Below, piece by piece: positions 37,368 to 46,849 of a DNA stretch of 64,000 nucleotides. The notes beneath the pieces are model-generated. The model was not told where the DNA came from. It was given only the letters and a program-made list of their open reading frames with translations, and searched no databases. The position numbers and the translations under genes are program-made. Numbering within the stretch: the stretch's first letter is position 1; the number at the start of each line of letters is the position of its first letter. The DNA is taken from positions 868,001 through 932,000 of the forward strand of contig CM066294.1 in NCBI GenBank assembly GCA_033816765.1. Direction: 5' to 3'. The DNA is from Nothopassalora personata. Lineage: Eukaryota; Ascomycota; Dothideomycetes; Mycosphaerellales; Mycosphaerellaceae.

Positions 37368-40300
37368 TTAAGGGTGTCTTTAAGCTCTAAATACTATAGT
37401 AGAGGGGACTCCTTAAATCCGTAAAGGACTTTATAGTACCTTAGAAGTTTTCCTTCCTTCTTAAATCCTTTAGGGGTATATATATATACTAGCGATAGTA
37501 TAGGGGTATTAAGAAACGCATTTACGGCGTCTATCTATAGTATCTTAAGGTTAAAATAGGCTACTAGGGCTATTATATACCTAAAGAGTCTTACATAAAG
37601 GGTTGCTACGTAGGTTTCCCCTATAGCGTCCTTTTAATCGCCTCGAGCGTATACTCGAGCTTTGTATTTTAGGAGTTCTACGTTTTAGTTAAGCTTATAT
37701 TTCTATACCTAGGTTATTGACGTTATCGGGTACCCTACTACTTCGACCTTATTTTACTAAGATAGGGTGTTTATCGTAAACTGCTTCTTAAATTCTTCGA
37801 CACTTACTACCCCAAATGCTTCCTTATAAGGGTATATACTAAGGTCCTTCTATTGCTTCAGTTTAGGGGGTAGTATATTCTCTATTCTAGTTGCTTTAGA
37901 CAATGTAGTTAAGGTATTACTCTCTTAAGGTCCCTTAGAGAGCGTAGCTAAGACTTTAATCCTCTTAATAGTAAGAATCGAGTATACTAGTTCTTCGTCG
38001 TACCTCGGTTTCTTGTTCTAATAGATTATGTAATTAATATCCTTATAGTCTAGGGTTTTAGGTCTAGGTCTAATTAATCCTCTTAACTTACATATATCTC
38101 CTAGAGGAACGAATAGTCTAAATAGCTAGAGTTAGGTTTCTAGATCTATTTGCGGATCTAGCTATAAAGTCTAAGGGTATATCTATTAATAATCAAATTC
38201 CGATTCTCTTATTTTAATCGGATTATTATATAGAATTTCCTTATCTACTTCTTCTTAAGCTATGCTATCCCCTACTCCCTAAGCTTAAGAGTTAATAGAA
38301 AGGTTAATTATTAATAGCAATTCCTTAAACTGTCCCTTATAGGCTAGCCTTAGAGGTTCTACGATATATAGAAGTCTCTCGTTATCTCGAATAGCTAGTC
38401 CGAGGTTAACGTTATATAGGCCCTCGTACCTTAGCTTCTTATTAAAGGTAACATCCCTAGATCTAATAACCTGTCTATAGGATAGTATCTAGATTCGGTA
38501 GATGTTATAACCCTTAAATCTAACTAAGTAACCGATGTAGCATCGAGAGTCTATTTTATAGGCGCGTAGGCGTTCTTTCTTATTAGTCTTATAAGCGTAT
38601 ACCCTAGAACCTATTTTATAGATATAAGTAAGGCTTAGCTTAATGCCCGTAGTAGCCTTAAATAGAGTCCTCTAGCCTAACTTCTTAGATAGTGTTCTGT
38701 TTATAAGATATATAGCTATTAAGACAATCTTAGGCTATAGGTTTAAGGGTAGACCCGCTAACAATGTTAATGCCTTAGTAGTAGTAATTAAGTGCTTTCT
38801 AGTTATTTCTACTAGGTCCTAAGTAGGTATATAGGGGGTAGTTAGCTTCTAAGTAACCCTATCTTAGAGTAGCTAAGACTTAAATACTACCCCGTAGGCC
38901 TTGTCGTTATCTAAATATAGTACGGTAAGTAATCTTCTAAAGGATCGAATAAACCTTATAAGTTCTAGATATGCCTCTATTACATTCTCTTAGGTCCTTC
39001 GAGGAAAATTCTAGTTAAATTAAAGCCCTATATCCTCGTCGCTAGTATAGAAGGTGTATCGGTCCCTATTATACCCTACATCGAATTCTATAAGGTTAAT
39101 TGCGATGTCCTTAAGTATAGACGGAGGTCGTATCTTAATCCTAGACCTTCGAGATATCCTCTTATGTCCTTTTAAGAGGGTATAAGGTTCGTACTCGTTA
39201 GTTTTAGGTAGTTCCTCTAATCCTATAATCTTAATACCCTTTACTACGTCTTATAGGTGTATTATTTACTCTAGCCTAGGGTGTCTAAGGACCTTATAGT
39301 AGTACCTTATCGTCCTCGGTACTACCGGAAGGGGTATACGGCTCCTAGCTATAGCTACGCTCCTTAATTGTTATTTTAGAGCCTCTATAACTAATAGTAG
39401 GGTACTATCTTCGGATATAGGCTACCTAGTAATCGTTATAGGGTCTCCCTTTACTAGAGTATTTACATTTAGGTATAGTAGGTCCCCTAATCTATAGACC
39501 TTAGCTACCCTAGCATTATTGCTATTGTACTAGATATTAGTACGCTCGTCTAAGAATAGACCTTTCTTTTGCATTTAAGGGAGTAAGATAATATTATAGT
39601 AAAACTCTAGGATATAGAGGGTATTCTTAAGGTTTAAGGTAACTAGATATCTATCTAGTAACTTAATATAGAGCTTTACGGTACCCTTAACTACTCCTCG
39701 AAGCGTAGTAGCTACTACGTAGACGAGTGTATCCTTAGGGATCGATTCTAGGGTAAATTCGGCCTTTATAGGTTTATTAATAATGTGTACGTTAGACCCC
39801 CTATCTAGTAGCTAGGAGTCCTCCTTAGACAAGTTGTTAGAGGAGTATACCCCCTAGGTCTTAATATTCTTTATTCTTTATTAGAGTTAGATCGAAGATC
39901 CTTTATAAGTTTAAGAGCTTCTAGATCCTTATATCTACTTACCTAGCGCTTATATAATTAAGGATTGTCCCTTAGATACTCATAGTAGGTCTTTAGCTAA
40001 CTTTTCTAGGTATTGTCTATACTTTCCTAAGGTAGTCGTAAGTTATAGTTAACGATATTGTATTTTCTAAGGAGTAGGCATGCTTTATTAGGAGGTTTTC
40101 TAGTTATCTTAGTATATATTTGTCTTAGGCGATCCCTCGTTATCTTTTCTAGGGGATAACTAGTAGTCTATTAATCCCCTAATATAGTAAATAAGACGCT
40201 CTTCTTAGTGTTACTATTTACCTTGTACTTACTAGGGTTCCTTCTAGTAAACTTAAGATATCTCTAAATAGTGTCTTTAAGGTTATTACTTAACTCGGCG

Positions 40301-41280
40301 ATAATTCTACCCTTAGCTATATCGATAGTGTCCTTAATTATACGGCATAGGTTATCTTTTATATATAGGGTAAGTAGATAGCTCCTCTGTCTAAGTTTTA
40401 GGCTAAGCTTAAGCTACTTTATAAGAAATTAGTCGATATTCTTACTCTTAGGTCCCTTTATAAGCTTATCGTATTAGCTCTAAAGAATTACCCTTCTACT
40501 CTTAGTCTTAGGTTCTAGCTTAGCTTTAATATATATCTACTAAGTAGAGAGGGTATCTAGTCGGCTAAGTAGGTCGTTAATATACATTTAGGGAATAGTC
40601 CTCTCGAAGTAGGATTTTAGGGAACGTTTACGAGTTATAAAGTCCTCGTATTCTTTCTTCTAATCCCTATATATCGTATACCGGAGGTTGTACGATGTGC
40701 TAATTCTACTAAATAGGGTCTATATAGCTGCATTATTGTCTTTAGTAGGAGGGTTAGGTAGAGGGCCTATAACCGGTTCCTAAGGTTTAGGTAATAGATC
40801 GAGATCTATTTCCTAGGTTATCGAACCGTCCTATAACTTTCCTTCTATATACTTCTATAAGTCTATTCTAACTACTTTAGCCTAAGTCTAAAGATAGAAG
40901 TTATTAAACATAGAGGGATCGTAGTAGTTTAGTTCCTTCGTTATCGTAGCGGACGGATAGTCCTAAAGGTATTACCTAAGATCTATTATATACCTCGATT
41001 AGGTCTAATAGATATATATAATTCCGAATAGAGACCCTAAGTTGCTTAACTCGGGCTTGTAACTATAAAACTAGTAGAGATAGAAGTTTAGAACTAGGGT
41101 ATTAAGTCTAGAAATTAGGGTATAAAAAACTATGTTTATTATAAGTAGTAGCACCCTTAAGGTACTTATATAAGTCTTCTTTTAATAAGAAGCCCTTAAT
41201 CCCTGTAATTTAGGTGCCTAATCTCATTTCCTAACGACAAGTAATTACTATACTTAATTAGGTTATGTTACCCTTAAAAC
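37368..41280 (-). mobile_element. Copia retrotransposon C2, 5' part
   Basis: A minus-strand Copia element distinct from E1. Gag lies at about 40300-41000. Integrase lies at about 38500-39500, with LDNDKAYGVVF near 38900. The start of reverse transcriptase lies at 37368-37800 (DAVNAFLN, then KVLYGFKESPLL). It is cut by Gypsy G1 at 37367. I found no convincing 5' LTR near 41100-41290. Stops are nearly all TAG or TAA. It forms the edge of the repeat block facing the gene island. Confidence 0.8.
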
Positions 41281-41778
41281 CTACTATCCATGCATTGTCC
41301 TAGCGCTTTACAGCACTTGACGGCTAGGTGTGCTGAGCGTGATGCCCAAAGTCTATATAGGCAGCCGCCAATCTGACTAATCAATTAAATCCTATCATAT
41401 GGTCAGTACCTGACCCCCCCCCCCCCCCCCCCCCGCTTTCCGCTGCACTTGAGTTCTCCCACGGGATCCCCCCTCCCTCCAGGCCCCCTCCTACCGTGGG
41501 GCCCTCCCCAGTTTGCTGCGACTACAAGAAATATAGATGCTATCAGCCCTCGCCCAGCGGGCATCCGCATTTGAAGTCCTAGAGGGCTAATCAAATTTTG
41601 AATCATGACCAAGATTGGGGGGGGCTGCCTGTAGTCGAGAATGGAGAAAACGGCCTCGCATCGAGCAACGTGCCAGATCCAGCTTCGTGCACGTGGGGGC
41701 GGGGCCATTTCGGGCCCTAGCGGAGGAGACAAGGTTTCTTTCTAGTTTCAACTCCTTCATCACCCTCGAAATACTGTA
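41281..41778. other. Boundary between repeat block and gene island, with a poly-C tract
   Basis: Base composition changes from TpA-rich repeat to ordinary sequence with CA and TG. A run of 21 C lies at 41414-41434. Short frames overlap here, but none has recognisable protein features. No gene is called. Confidence 0.5.
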
Positions 41779-42786
41779 TCATCGCACTTCAAGGTCACCT
41801 CTCGCCCATCGGAATCCAGGCGATCTCGTCAACAACATAACACCAGAGCTGAGCAGCAACCATGATGCTTGCCGTTCTCTCTGTTGCCAAGGGGTCCCCG
41901 GTGAAAGCTCGAGGGGAGTGACCGCTTGCTTGCCCTCGGCCTTGGCTTCAGCTTGAATCTCATGAGCCTTCTTGACACTCGCACGAGAGAGCAGTCTCTT
42001 ATGCCACACCCACGCCTTCGAATACGTCTTCTGCCACTCCTCGGGGAAGTCCGCGTCAACGAGCCGCTCTGCACCCAAGTTCCACGGGACGAACATAAGG
42101 TCCGCGAAGGTCACTTTGTCTCCTACCAGATATGGATGTCCTGTCCTGGAGAGGCACAAGCCGATCGCGCTGAGAACACGCTTGATTTCGTTCTTGTAGC
42201 GATCAAGAACGCACGTGAGATTCTTACCGGGATGGAACTAGAATCTCCCCGTGAGCGGTCATCTCGATTGTGGCGACGTGAAACACCTGCGAACTGGAAC
42301 CAAGCTGCCTGCCCCTTACTTTAAGTAAGGGCCTGCATCGAGAAGAAGCTTCAGTTAGGTACATTCAACTCTGTGATCGACACTGATCGTCAGTGTGCTC
42401 GTACCTTGACCACGCATCTGGTACTCCTTCCATTGCTTCTGCAGATACTTTTCTGGGAAACTGCCATAAGATGTGGCATGGTTCTTGTCGCATGTGTCGA
42501 CGACATACCCGGTGATTGCACCGGACTGGCATTGGTCAGTAGATGTTGACTATTGTCATCAAGTCTGCATCACGAACCTCCCAAAGTGTGATGCCGGTGT
42601 TGGGATCTTCAATGGCGGGCGCGCGACCATTTGGATCCACACTGATGTATGGCTCCTGCTTCATCTTGCTGAGGTCGATATACTCGATCTCATACGGCAC
42701 TCGAAGTTCTTCTAGAACGATGACAACCTTCGTCGGTTTGGCCCGGAGACATGGCCATAGAGTTTGATCGGCTTGGAGCTTGACAT
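41779..42786 (-). pseudogene. Glutathione S-transferase (Ure2p-like) pseudogene
   Basis: The N-terminal thioredoxin-fold domain reads MSSSKPIKLYGHVSGPN, then after a one-base deletion near 42736 KVVIVLEELRVPYEIEYIDL and PNGRAPAIEDPNTGITLWE. Intron 1 (42526-42577, CTGAC branch) leads to SGAITGYVVDT and YLQKQWKEYQMRGQ. Intron 2 is at 42333-42404. Exon 3 then meets a 7-bp insertion that forms a 19-bp palindrome (42313-42331) and brings a stop. The C-terminal domain continues as HPGKNLTCVLDRYKNEIKRV and YLVGDKVTFADLMFVPWN. Introns and family motifs are clear, but at least two frame breaks make this a dead gene. It is not RIP-mutated. Confidence 0.8.
42313..42331. repeat. 19-bp palindrome in exon 3 of the GST pseudogene
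   Basis: CCCTTACTT, one T, then AAGTAAGGG. The seven extra bases relative to the expected Gly-Pro-Tyr-x-Gly-Gln codons create the second arm, as a template-switch (snap-back) error would. Confidence 0.6.
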
Positions 42787-42847
42787 GTTTTCTTGGACGC
42801 GGTCGGTGTACTGGGTCAGAGCTCAATTGAGGTGGTATGCTCTGCAC

Positions 42848-43285
42848 AATGCGGATGCTGGATGAGTGTCAGGCCAAATTCTTGGGCTTCTTCTCTGCCT
42901 TTTTGTACGACCGGAGGCATACACATCCACAACCCAACGTGATACAAGCTTACAAGCAGGGCGTGTCGCCTCGCAAATGCGTTTTACGCTATCCCACAGT
43001 CGACCATGGCAAAGCCAGGGACGTTACCGAAACATGAGTTGAACTTCGAAAGCTTACACCTCCTCACACGATGCCTGTCGAACTGAATGAAAAAGTGTTG
43101 TCCGAAGCGGTGACAGATTCCAGCGGACGTCGTACCTCATCGCTGAAGCCTGCAACTCTTATTCCTGATGTAGTGTATCAGCACTAAGCGCCCTATTCAC
43201 CGGTGATCCTCATCATGCGCATAAAAGTCCTTCAGCCAATGACATATCCTCCCACGACAAGGCTGCCGCAAATCTAAGCTATTCG
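42848..43285. other. Intergenic, no gene seen
   Basis: Ordinary unique-looking sequence between the GST pseudogene and the next decayed gene. Frames here are short and show no family signal. Confidence 0.4.
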
Positions 43286-44250
43286 TCAAGTTCCCAGTCC
43301 GATGCCAGTCCGCCCCTCTGATGAGGAGAACAGCATCAATGTTCTGCTTCCAGATTTTCGACACATGTCCGGAGATGGACCAGTTTCTTGGTACGGGAGA
43401 TGGTCCAGAACCAGAGCCAACCTGTCCTTCTTACCGAAGACTTTGCCAGCGAATCTGTAAAGTCGTGTCTTCCGAAGCTCGACGGTGTACCAGGCTCGAT
43501 GGCCTTCACTGAGCACTCCAAGATTGTGGAAGAGGGAAAACAGTCCCGCTTCGTATCTTTCGGCCGGGGTCATCTCGACGGGTGCTTGGAGATAGGGGCA
43601 CTGTGTGCTTGGTGCGAACGGGACTATGGACTGCGTTGTGGAACGATCGTCGCTGTTCGGAAGCTCTGCCTGTGCGTCTTCTCCATTGGTCGCGTTGGTG
43701 CTCGAGAGTCGGTGCGCTCTGGTTATGGCGCGACGGGAAATGTACGTAGCGTGTTGGAATGATCTTCAACTGTTCGGAGGCTTCTCCTGCGCCTCCTCGC
43801 CACTCGCCTGCTCTGAGGTCTCCAAGTTGAGGCGCTGCATAGCCGCAGAGTCGGGAGTGGCAGAGTTCGTTGTAGATGACCTATTGCTGGTGAAACCCTT
43901 CGCGTCTTTTTTTTGACGCCGCTCATAGCTTCCGCGTAGGACTTGGATGACGCCGTAGCTGAGGTCGTGGAAGTGGTAGTGATGAAATGTTCCGTCGCCG
44001 ATTCGTAGCTGTTTAAATCCTGCCACTCGTCCTCAGCATCGTCATGATTGATATTTTTGCCGCTGCTGATATCTGATGCCTCGGAGGTGAGAATTTGCTG
44101 ACTCCTGAGGATGCTCGTAGATCGATGCTGGGTCCAAGTGCAATATGGTGAACGGGCTTGAGAAGCTGTAGCGCAGCGTGCATTTGATTCAACCATCGTG
44201 AGCGCGGCGTCCAGGTGGCAGGGCCAGCCGTCTTCGAATATCCACAGCAA
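43286..44250 (-). pseudogene. Decayed gene of unknown function
   Basis: Three coding-like pieces lie in different frames on the minus strand. The first (about 43920-44060) is Ser/Thr-rich and ends SKSYAEAMSGVKK at a run of eight A near 43912. The next frame then gives TSNRSSTTNSATPDSAAMQ and LNLETSEQASGEEAQEKPP. The last (43290-43720) gives DDRSTTQSIVPFAPSTQ and MTPAERYEAGLFSLFHNLG, then AWYTVELRKTRLYRFAGKV. Reading these together needs a frameshift at the A run and another change near 43760. It could be a gene with unseen introns, but a decayed gene fits better. No domain is recognised. Confidence 0.35.
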
Positions 44251-44649
44251 TCGCTATCAGTCCAGCATGCGCAGGCGCCGAGCAGTGATTGCCGAAAGTC
44301 GCGATTGCCCGCTGGCAGTGTCGCGAAGGCTGTCGATTACATCTTCCGAAATATATGTATCTGGTAGGATTGCAGTTGCTGACTGCACGGTTAGTAGAAC
44401 CTATCGTTCGGTCTGAGAAACGTCGTGTGCTTCGATCCGCAATCTTTGCAGATGGATCGCTTGTCCTTTCTTCGACTTGGCATTCCGAAGGCGACTTCGT
44501 CTGAGACCGAAAGGGTAAGCGTCAACCGGAAGCACAATCGCTTCGACAGTATATCAAAATTGGTGAAACACAAGCTAATAGGTGTGAGGCAGACAGGCTT
44601 GTGGAACAGAGCCCGATTTGGGGAAGCGTTGCGAGCACCACTTTCGTAG
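44251..44649. other. Intergenic, likely AAR2 3' flank
   Basis: No coding signal on either strand. The minus-strand frame at 44391-44747 overlaps the end of AAR2 in another frame and looks like a shadow. Confidence 0.4.
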
Positions 44650-46032
44650 CTAGAATCGCGAATCCATCTCATCGAGGTCCTGCATGCCCTCCTCCTCACT
44701 GCTGGCATCACCACTTTCATCCTCATTACCGCTATCCTGAACCACATCCGCGACCTTGTCCCGTATCGAAGCTTTGCTCAAGCTGGCCCCGAGATCGCGA
44801 GTGTCTTCCGGTGTGATGCCCAGTAATTTTGCCTGCTCTGGTGTCAGATCGACTATTTGTGGAGCGAACTCGCCAGTCTCGTCGTCCTCGTCAAAAGCTG
44901 TCCTTTCCACTTGTACTTGCTCGCCATCTTCCAGCTCCAGCACGCCTGCCCGAGCAAAGTCCTCGCCAAACTGCCAGCCATGATCTTGCCTGAGATAGTC
45001 TTTCAGATCGTCCAATTCGTCGACGACATCTGCGACTCCAGTGCCGTTCATACCTTCGAGACCTCTTCGAAAGCGGACCAGAAGATCCTTGAGCAGTGAG
45101 CCACTTTCATCTGCCAGATCGATCAGACCTCCCTCTGCATCTTTGCAGTGCTGGAGCTGGAGTCGTACAGCAGAGATAACATTGACGAAGAAGCCGGCGT
45201 GATCGGATACCGCGGATTTGCACGTGAAAACCAAGGTCAAGATTCTTCGCCACTGTTCTAGGCAAGAGAAGTTGTTGATCGTGAGAATCATGAGAAAGCA
45301 GAATTGTAGTTCTCCAATGATCTCATTGACATCTTGATCGGCGCAGTGGTGATTCTTGATGTTCTCGAGCGCCCAAGAACGATCTTGCGCGGCTTCTGTC
45401 CGCTCGCGTCCTGTTGCGCCCTCCCGCCATGTCTGCTTGAGGTCGATCGGAAGCAAGGACAGTTCCTTATCTGTTTGTAGCACTTTCAGGTCGCGCTCAT
45501 CTATCCCGGGTATGTCTTCGAGGTCGCGCTTCGCCGAACTTGCTGACGTGAGGTACCACCGAGTCGAGTCGCCACCTGTGATGCGAGACAGTAGTGCTCC
45601 GGTGATCGCGGACGTCAGCCTGGGCCAATCATTGAGCTCTTCTTCATCGTCTTCGTCATCGGCTGCGGGCTTCTTGGATGTCGTCTGTCTGTACGGTGTC
45701 AAGCCCTCCCGCCAGATGCTGCCCAGGTTTGCTCGCCACCGCAGTCGCTCGGTGTTGTCGGTCTCCGCGTTCAATGTCTCGTTAGCAGGATCCCATTTTG
45801 TAATGAAGATTGGGTTATCATGAGATTCCGCTCTGCTGGGTATGCGAAACCACAGTCCATGCCTCTCGGAAAATGCGCTGGTAGTGCCTGCGAATGTGAA
45901 GTGAAAACTGGTCGGCAGATCCTTCACGCCGCGAAAGCGTGGTGTCACGGTGAAGGAGAGTAAGTCGATACCTGCAAGTGCCGACTCTGGCAGGTCGAGT
46001 AGCAGCAGTGCTGGAGTATTTGCTGTCTCCAT
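44650..46032 (-). CDS. AAR2: AAR2 family U5 snRNP assembly protein
   Basis: 460 aa, single exon. Aar2 binds the RNase H-like and Jab1/MPN parts of Prp8 during cytoplasmic assembly of the U5 snRNP and is later exchanged for Brr2 (known from yeast). The N-terminal beta domain is recognised from LLLLDLPESALAGIDLLSFT (9-28), FRGVKDLPTSFHFTF and GLWFRI (59-64). An acidic insert lies at 125-134. The helical C-terminal domain contains GELQFCFLMILTINNF and EQWRRILTLVF (240-269). A low-complexity acidic tail ends the protein. Length is usual for filamentous fungi. The start is the first Met, directly before the conserved N-terminus. Transposon T1 sits only 55 bp upstream of the ATG, so the promoter has been displaced or replaced. 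Confidence 0.88.
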   Translation of the reverse strand: METANTPALLLLDLPESALAGIDLLSFTVTPRFRGVKDLPTSFHFTFAGTTSAFSERHGLWFRIPSRAESHDNPIFITKWDPANETLNAETDNTERLRWRANLGSIWREGLTPYRQTTSKKPAADDEDDEEELNDWPRLTSAITGALLSRITGGDSTRWYLTSASSAKRDLEDIPGIDERDLKVLQTDKELSLLPIDLKQTWREGATGRERTEAAQDRSWALENIKNHHCADQDVNEIIGELQFCFLMILTINNFSCLEQWRRILTLVFTCKSAVSDHAGFFVNVISAVRLQLQHCKDAEGGLIDLADESGSLLKDLLVRFRRGLEGMNGTGVADVVDELDDLKDYLRQDHGWQFGEDFARAGVLELEDGEQVQVERTAFDEDDETGEFAPQIVDLTPEQAKLLGITPEDTRDLGASLSKASIRDKVADVVQDSGNEDESGDASSEEEGMQDLDEMDSRF

Positions 46033-46087
46033 TGCGCTGGTGTTTATGCTTGGTGAAGTCGGAATGTGCCGAAAAGTCGAGATATTA

Positions 46088-46114
46088 CGCTATGCAATAT
46101 TCCGCGCCATGCTG
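46088..46114 (+). repeat. Left terminal inverted repeat of T1
   Basis: 27 bp containing GCTATGCAATATTCC and CGCGCCATGCTG, with TA immediately outside. It differs from the right end only in the first base. Confidence 0.88.
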
Positions 46115-46229
46115 GGCCGCATAGCCGCGGTATCACCGTCCTGCCAAGCCCCATAGTATCTTGCTGTAGAACCCGGGAATCCAGTACTTTATCATCGCTA
46201 TATCGTCGTGTCGTCGTTATATCGTTACT

Positions 46230-46251
46230 GTCGCCAGTCCCAGGTGTTGTT
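46230..46251 (+). promoter_or_regulatory. Duplicated leader of T1, left copy
   Basis: A 22-bp sequence (starting GTCGCCAGTCCC) that occurs again, inverted, at 48359-48380. It ends 10 bp before the ATG of the DNA-binding gene. The upstream block GTAGAACCCGGGAAT (46166-46180) also has an inverted partner at 48437-48451. Confidence 0.75.
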
Positions 46252-46261
46252 GGCGTTATCT

Positions 46262-46849
46262 ATGCCTGCTAGGTTGCCGCAATGGCAGCAGAACGAGATC
46301 CAACGACTATTCGCAGATACTGCGCACAGTAACCAATATATTGCAGAGCTTATGAATATCGCTAGACGCAGTATCGACAAGCACCGTAACAACTACCTCC
46401 TCTTCGGTCATATCTACCTCGATAAAACGCTCAATGGTGGTGCCGGTCGCCCTCGCTCGCTCTTGCCGATCTTCGAGGAACGCATATTCGAATACCTCGC
46501 GGACAAGCCGACTGCGTATCAGGATGAAATAGCGTGGTATCTATACGACGAGTTCGGAGTGGTTGTGAGCCAGAGTACTATCTCGCGTTGTCTCAAGCGG
46601 CATAAGTGGTCGAAGAAGGTCGCGTGTCGCCTGGCGAAGGAGCGCAATAAGGAGGTACGCGAAACCTTTCAAAAATATGCACGGAGTGTTGAGGAAACGC
46701 AGCCCAAACTTTTTGATAATCTCCCTCCTACTCACTTCGATCATTCTGCCGGTACGCCGAAGAATGACGGTATTTCTGAATCCCCTGCCGTAGCTTCGAA
46801 TATTGTCCCTCCTTCAGGCTGTATGTGTCCACCCATACCGCCTGCTTAA
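46262..46849 (+). CDS. Tc1/mariner-type double helix-turn-helix protein lacking the DDE domain
   Basis: 195 aa from ATG 46262. The frame is open further upstream, but this start follows the duplicated leader and the conserved part begins right after it. A first helix-turn-helix (QWQQNEIQRLFADTAHSNQY, then ARRSIDKHRNNYLLFG) is followed by a Gly-Arg-Pro-Arg linker (AGRPRSLL). A second winged-helix type domain follows (YLADKPTAYQDEIAWYLYDE, then STISRCLKRHKWSKKVACRL). This is the N-terminal layout of fungal mariner transposases of the DDE_3 type. The catalytic domain expected next (starting like VFLDE) is absent: after about residue 150 the frame runs antisense to the end of the convergent gene. 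It could bind the T1 ends without cutting. Confidence 0.72.
   Translation: MPARLPQWQQNEIQRLFADTAHSNQYIAELMNIARRSIDKHRNNYLLFGHIYLDKTLNGGAGRPRSLLPIFEERIFEYLADKPTAYQDEIAWYLYDEFGVVVSQSTISRCLKRHKWSKKVACRLAKERNKEVRETFQKYARSVEETQPKLFDNLPPTHFDHSAGTPKNDGISESPAVASNIVPPSGCMCPPIPPA

Noticed and set aside
42536..42847. Start of the GST at the upstream ATG (42847)
   Set aside because: That frame joins GST sequence only because of a one-base deletion. The family N-terminus (SKPIKLYGH) starts at 42786.
45356..45823. 155-codon plus-strand frame opposite AAR2
   Set aside because: Ser-rich shadow antisense to the conserved AAR2 sequence.
46078..46087. Longer T1 inverted repeat reaching 46078 and 48540
   Set aside because: Ten further bases match imperfectly, but no target duplication appears outside them, while TA fits exactly at the 27-bp borders. 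The shorter ends are preferred.
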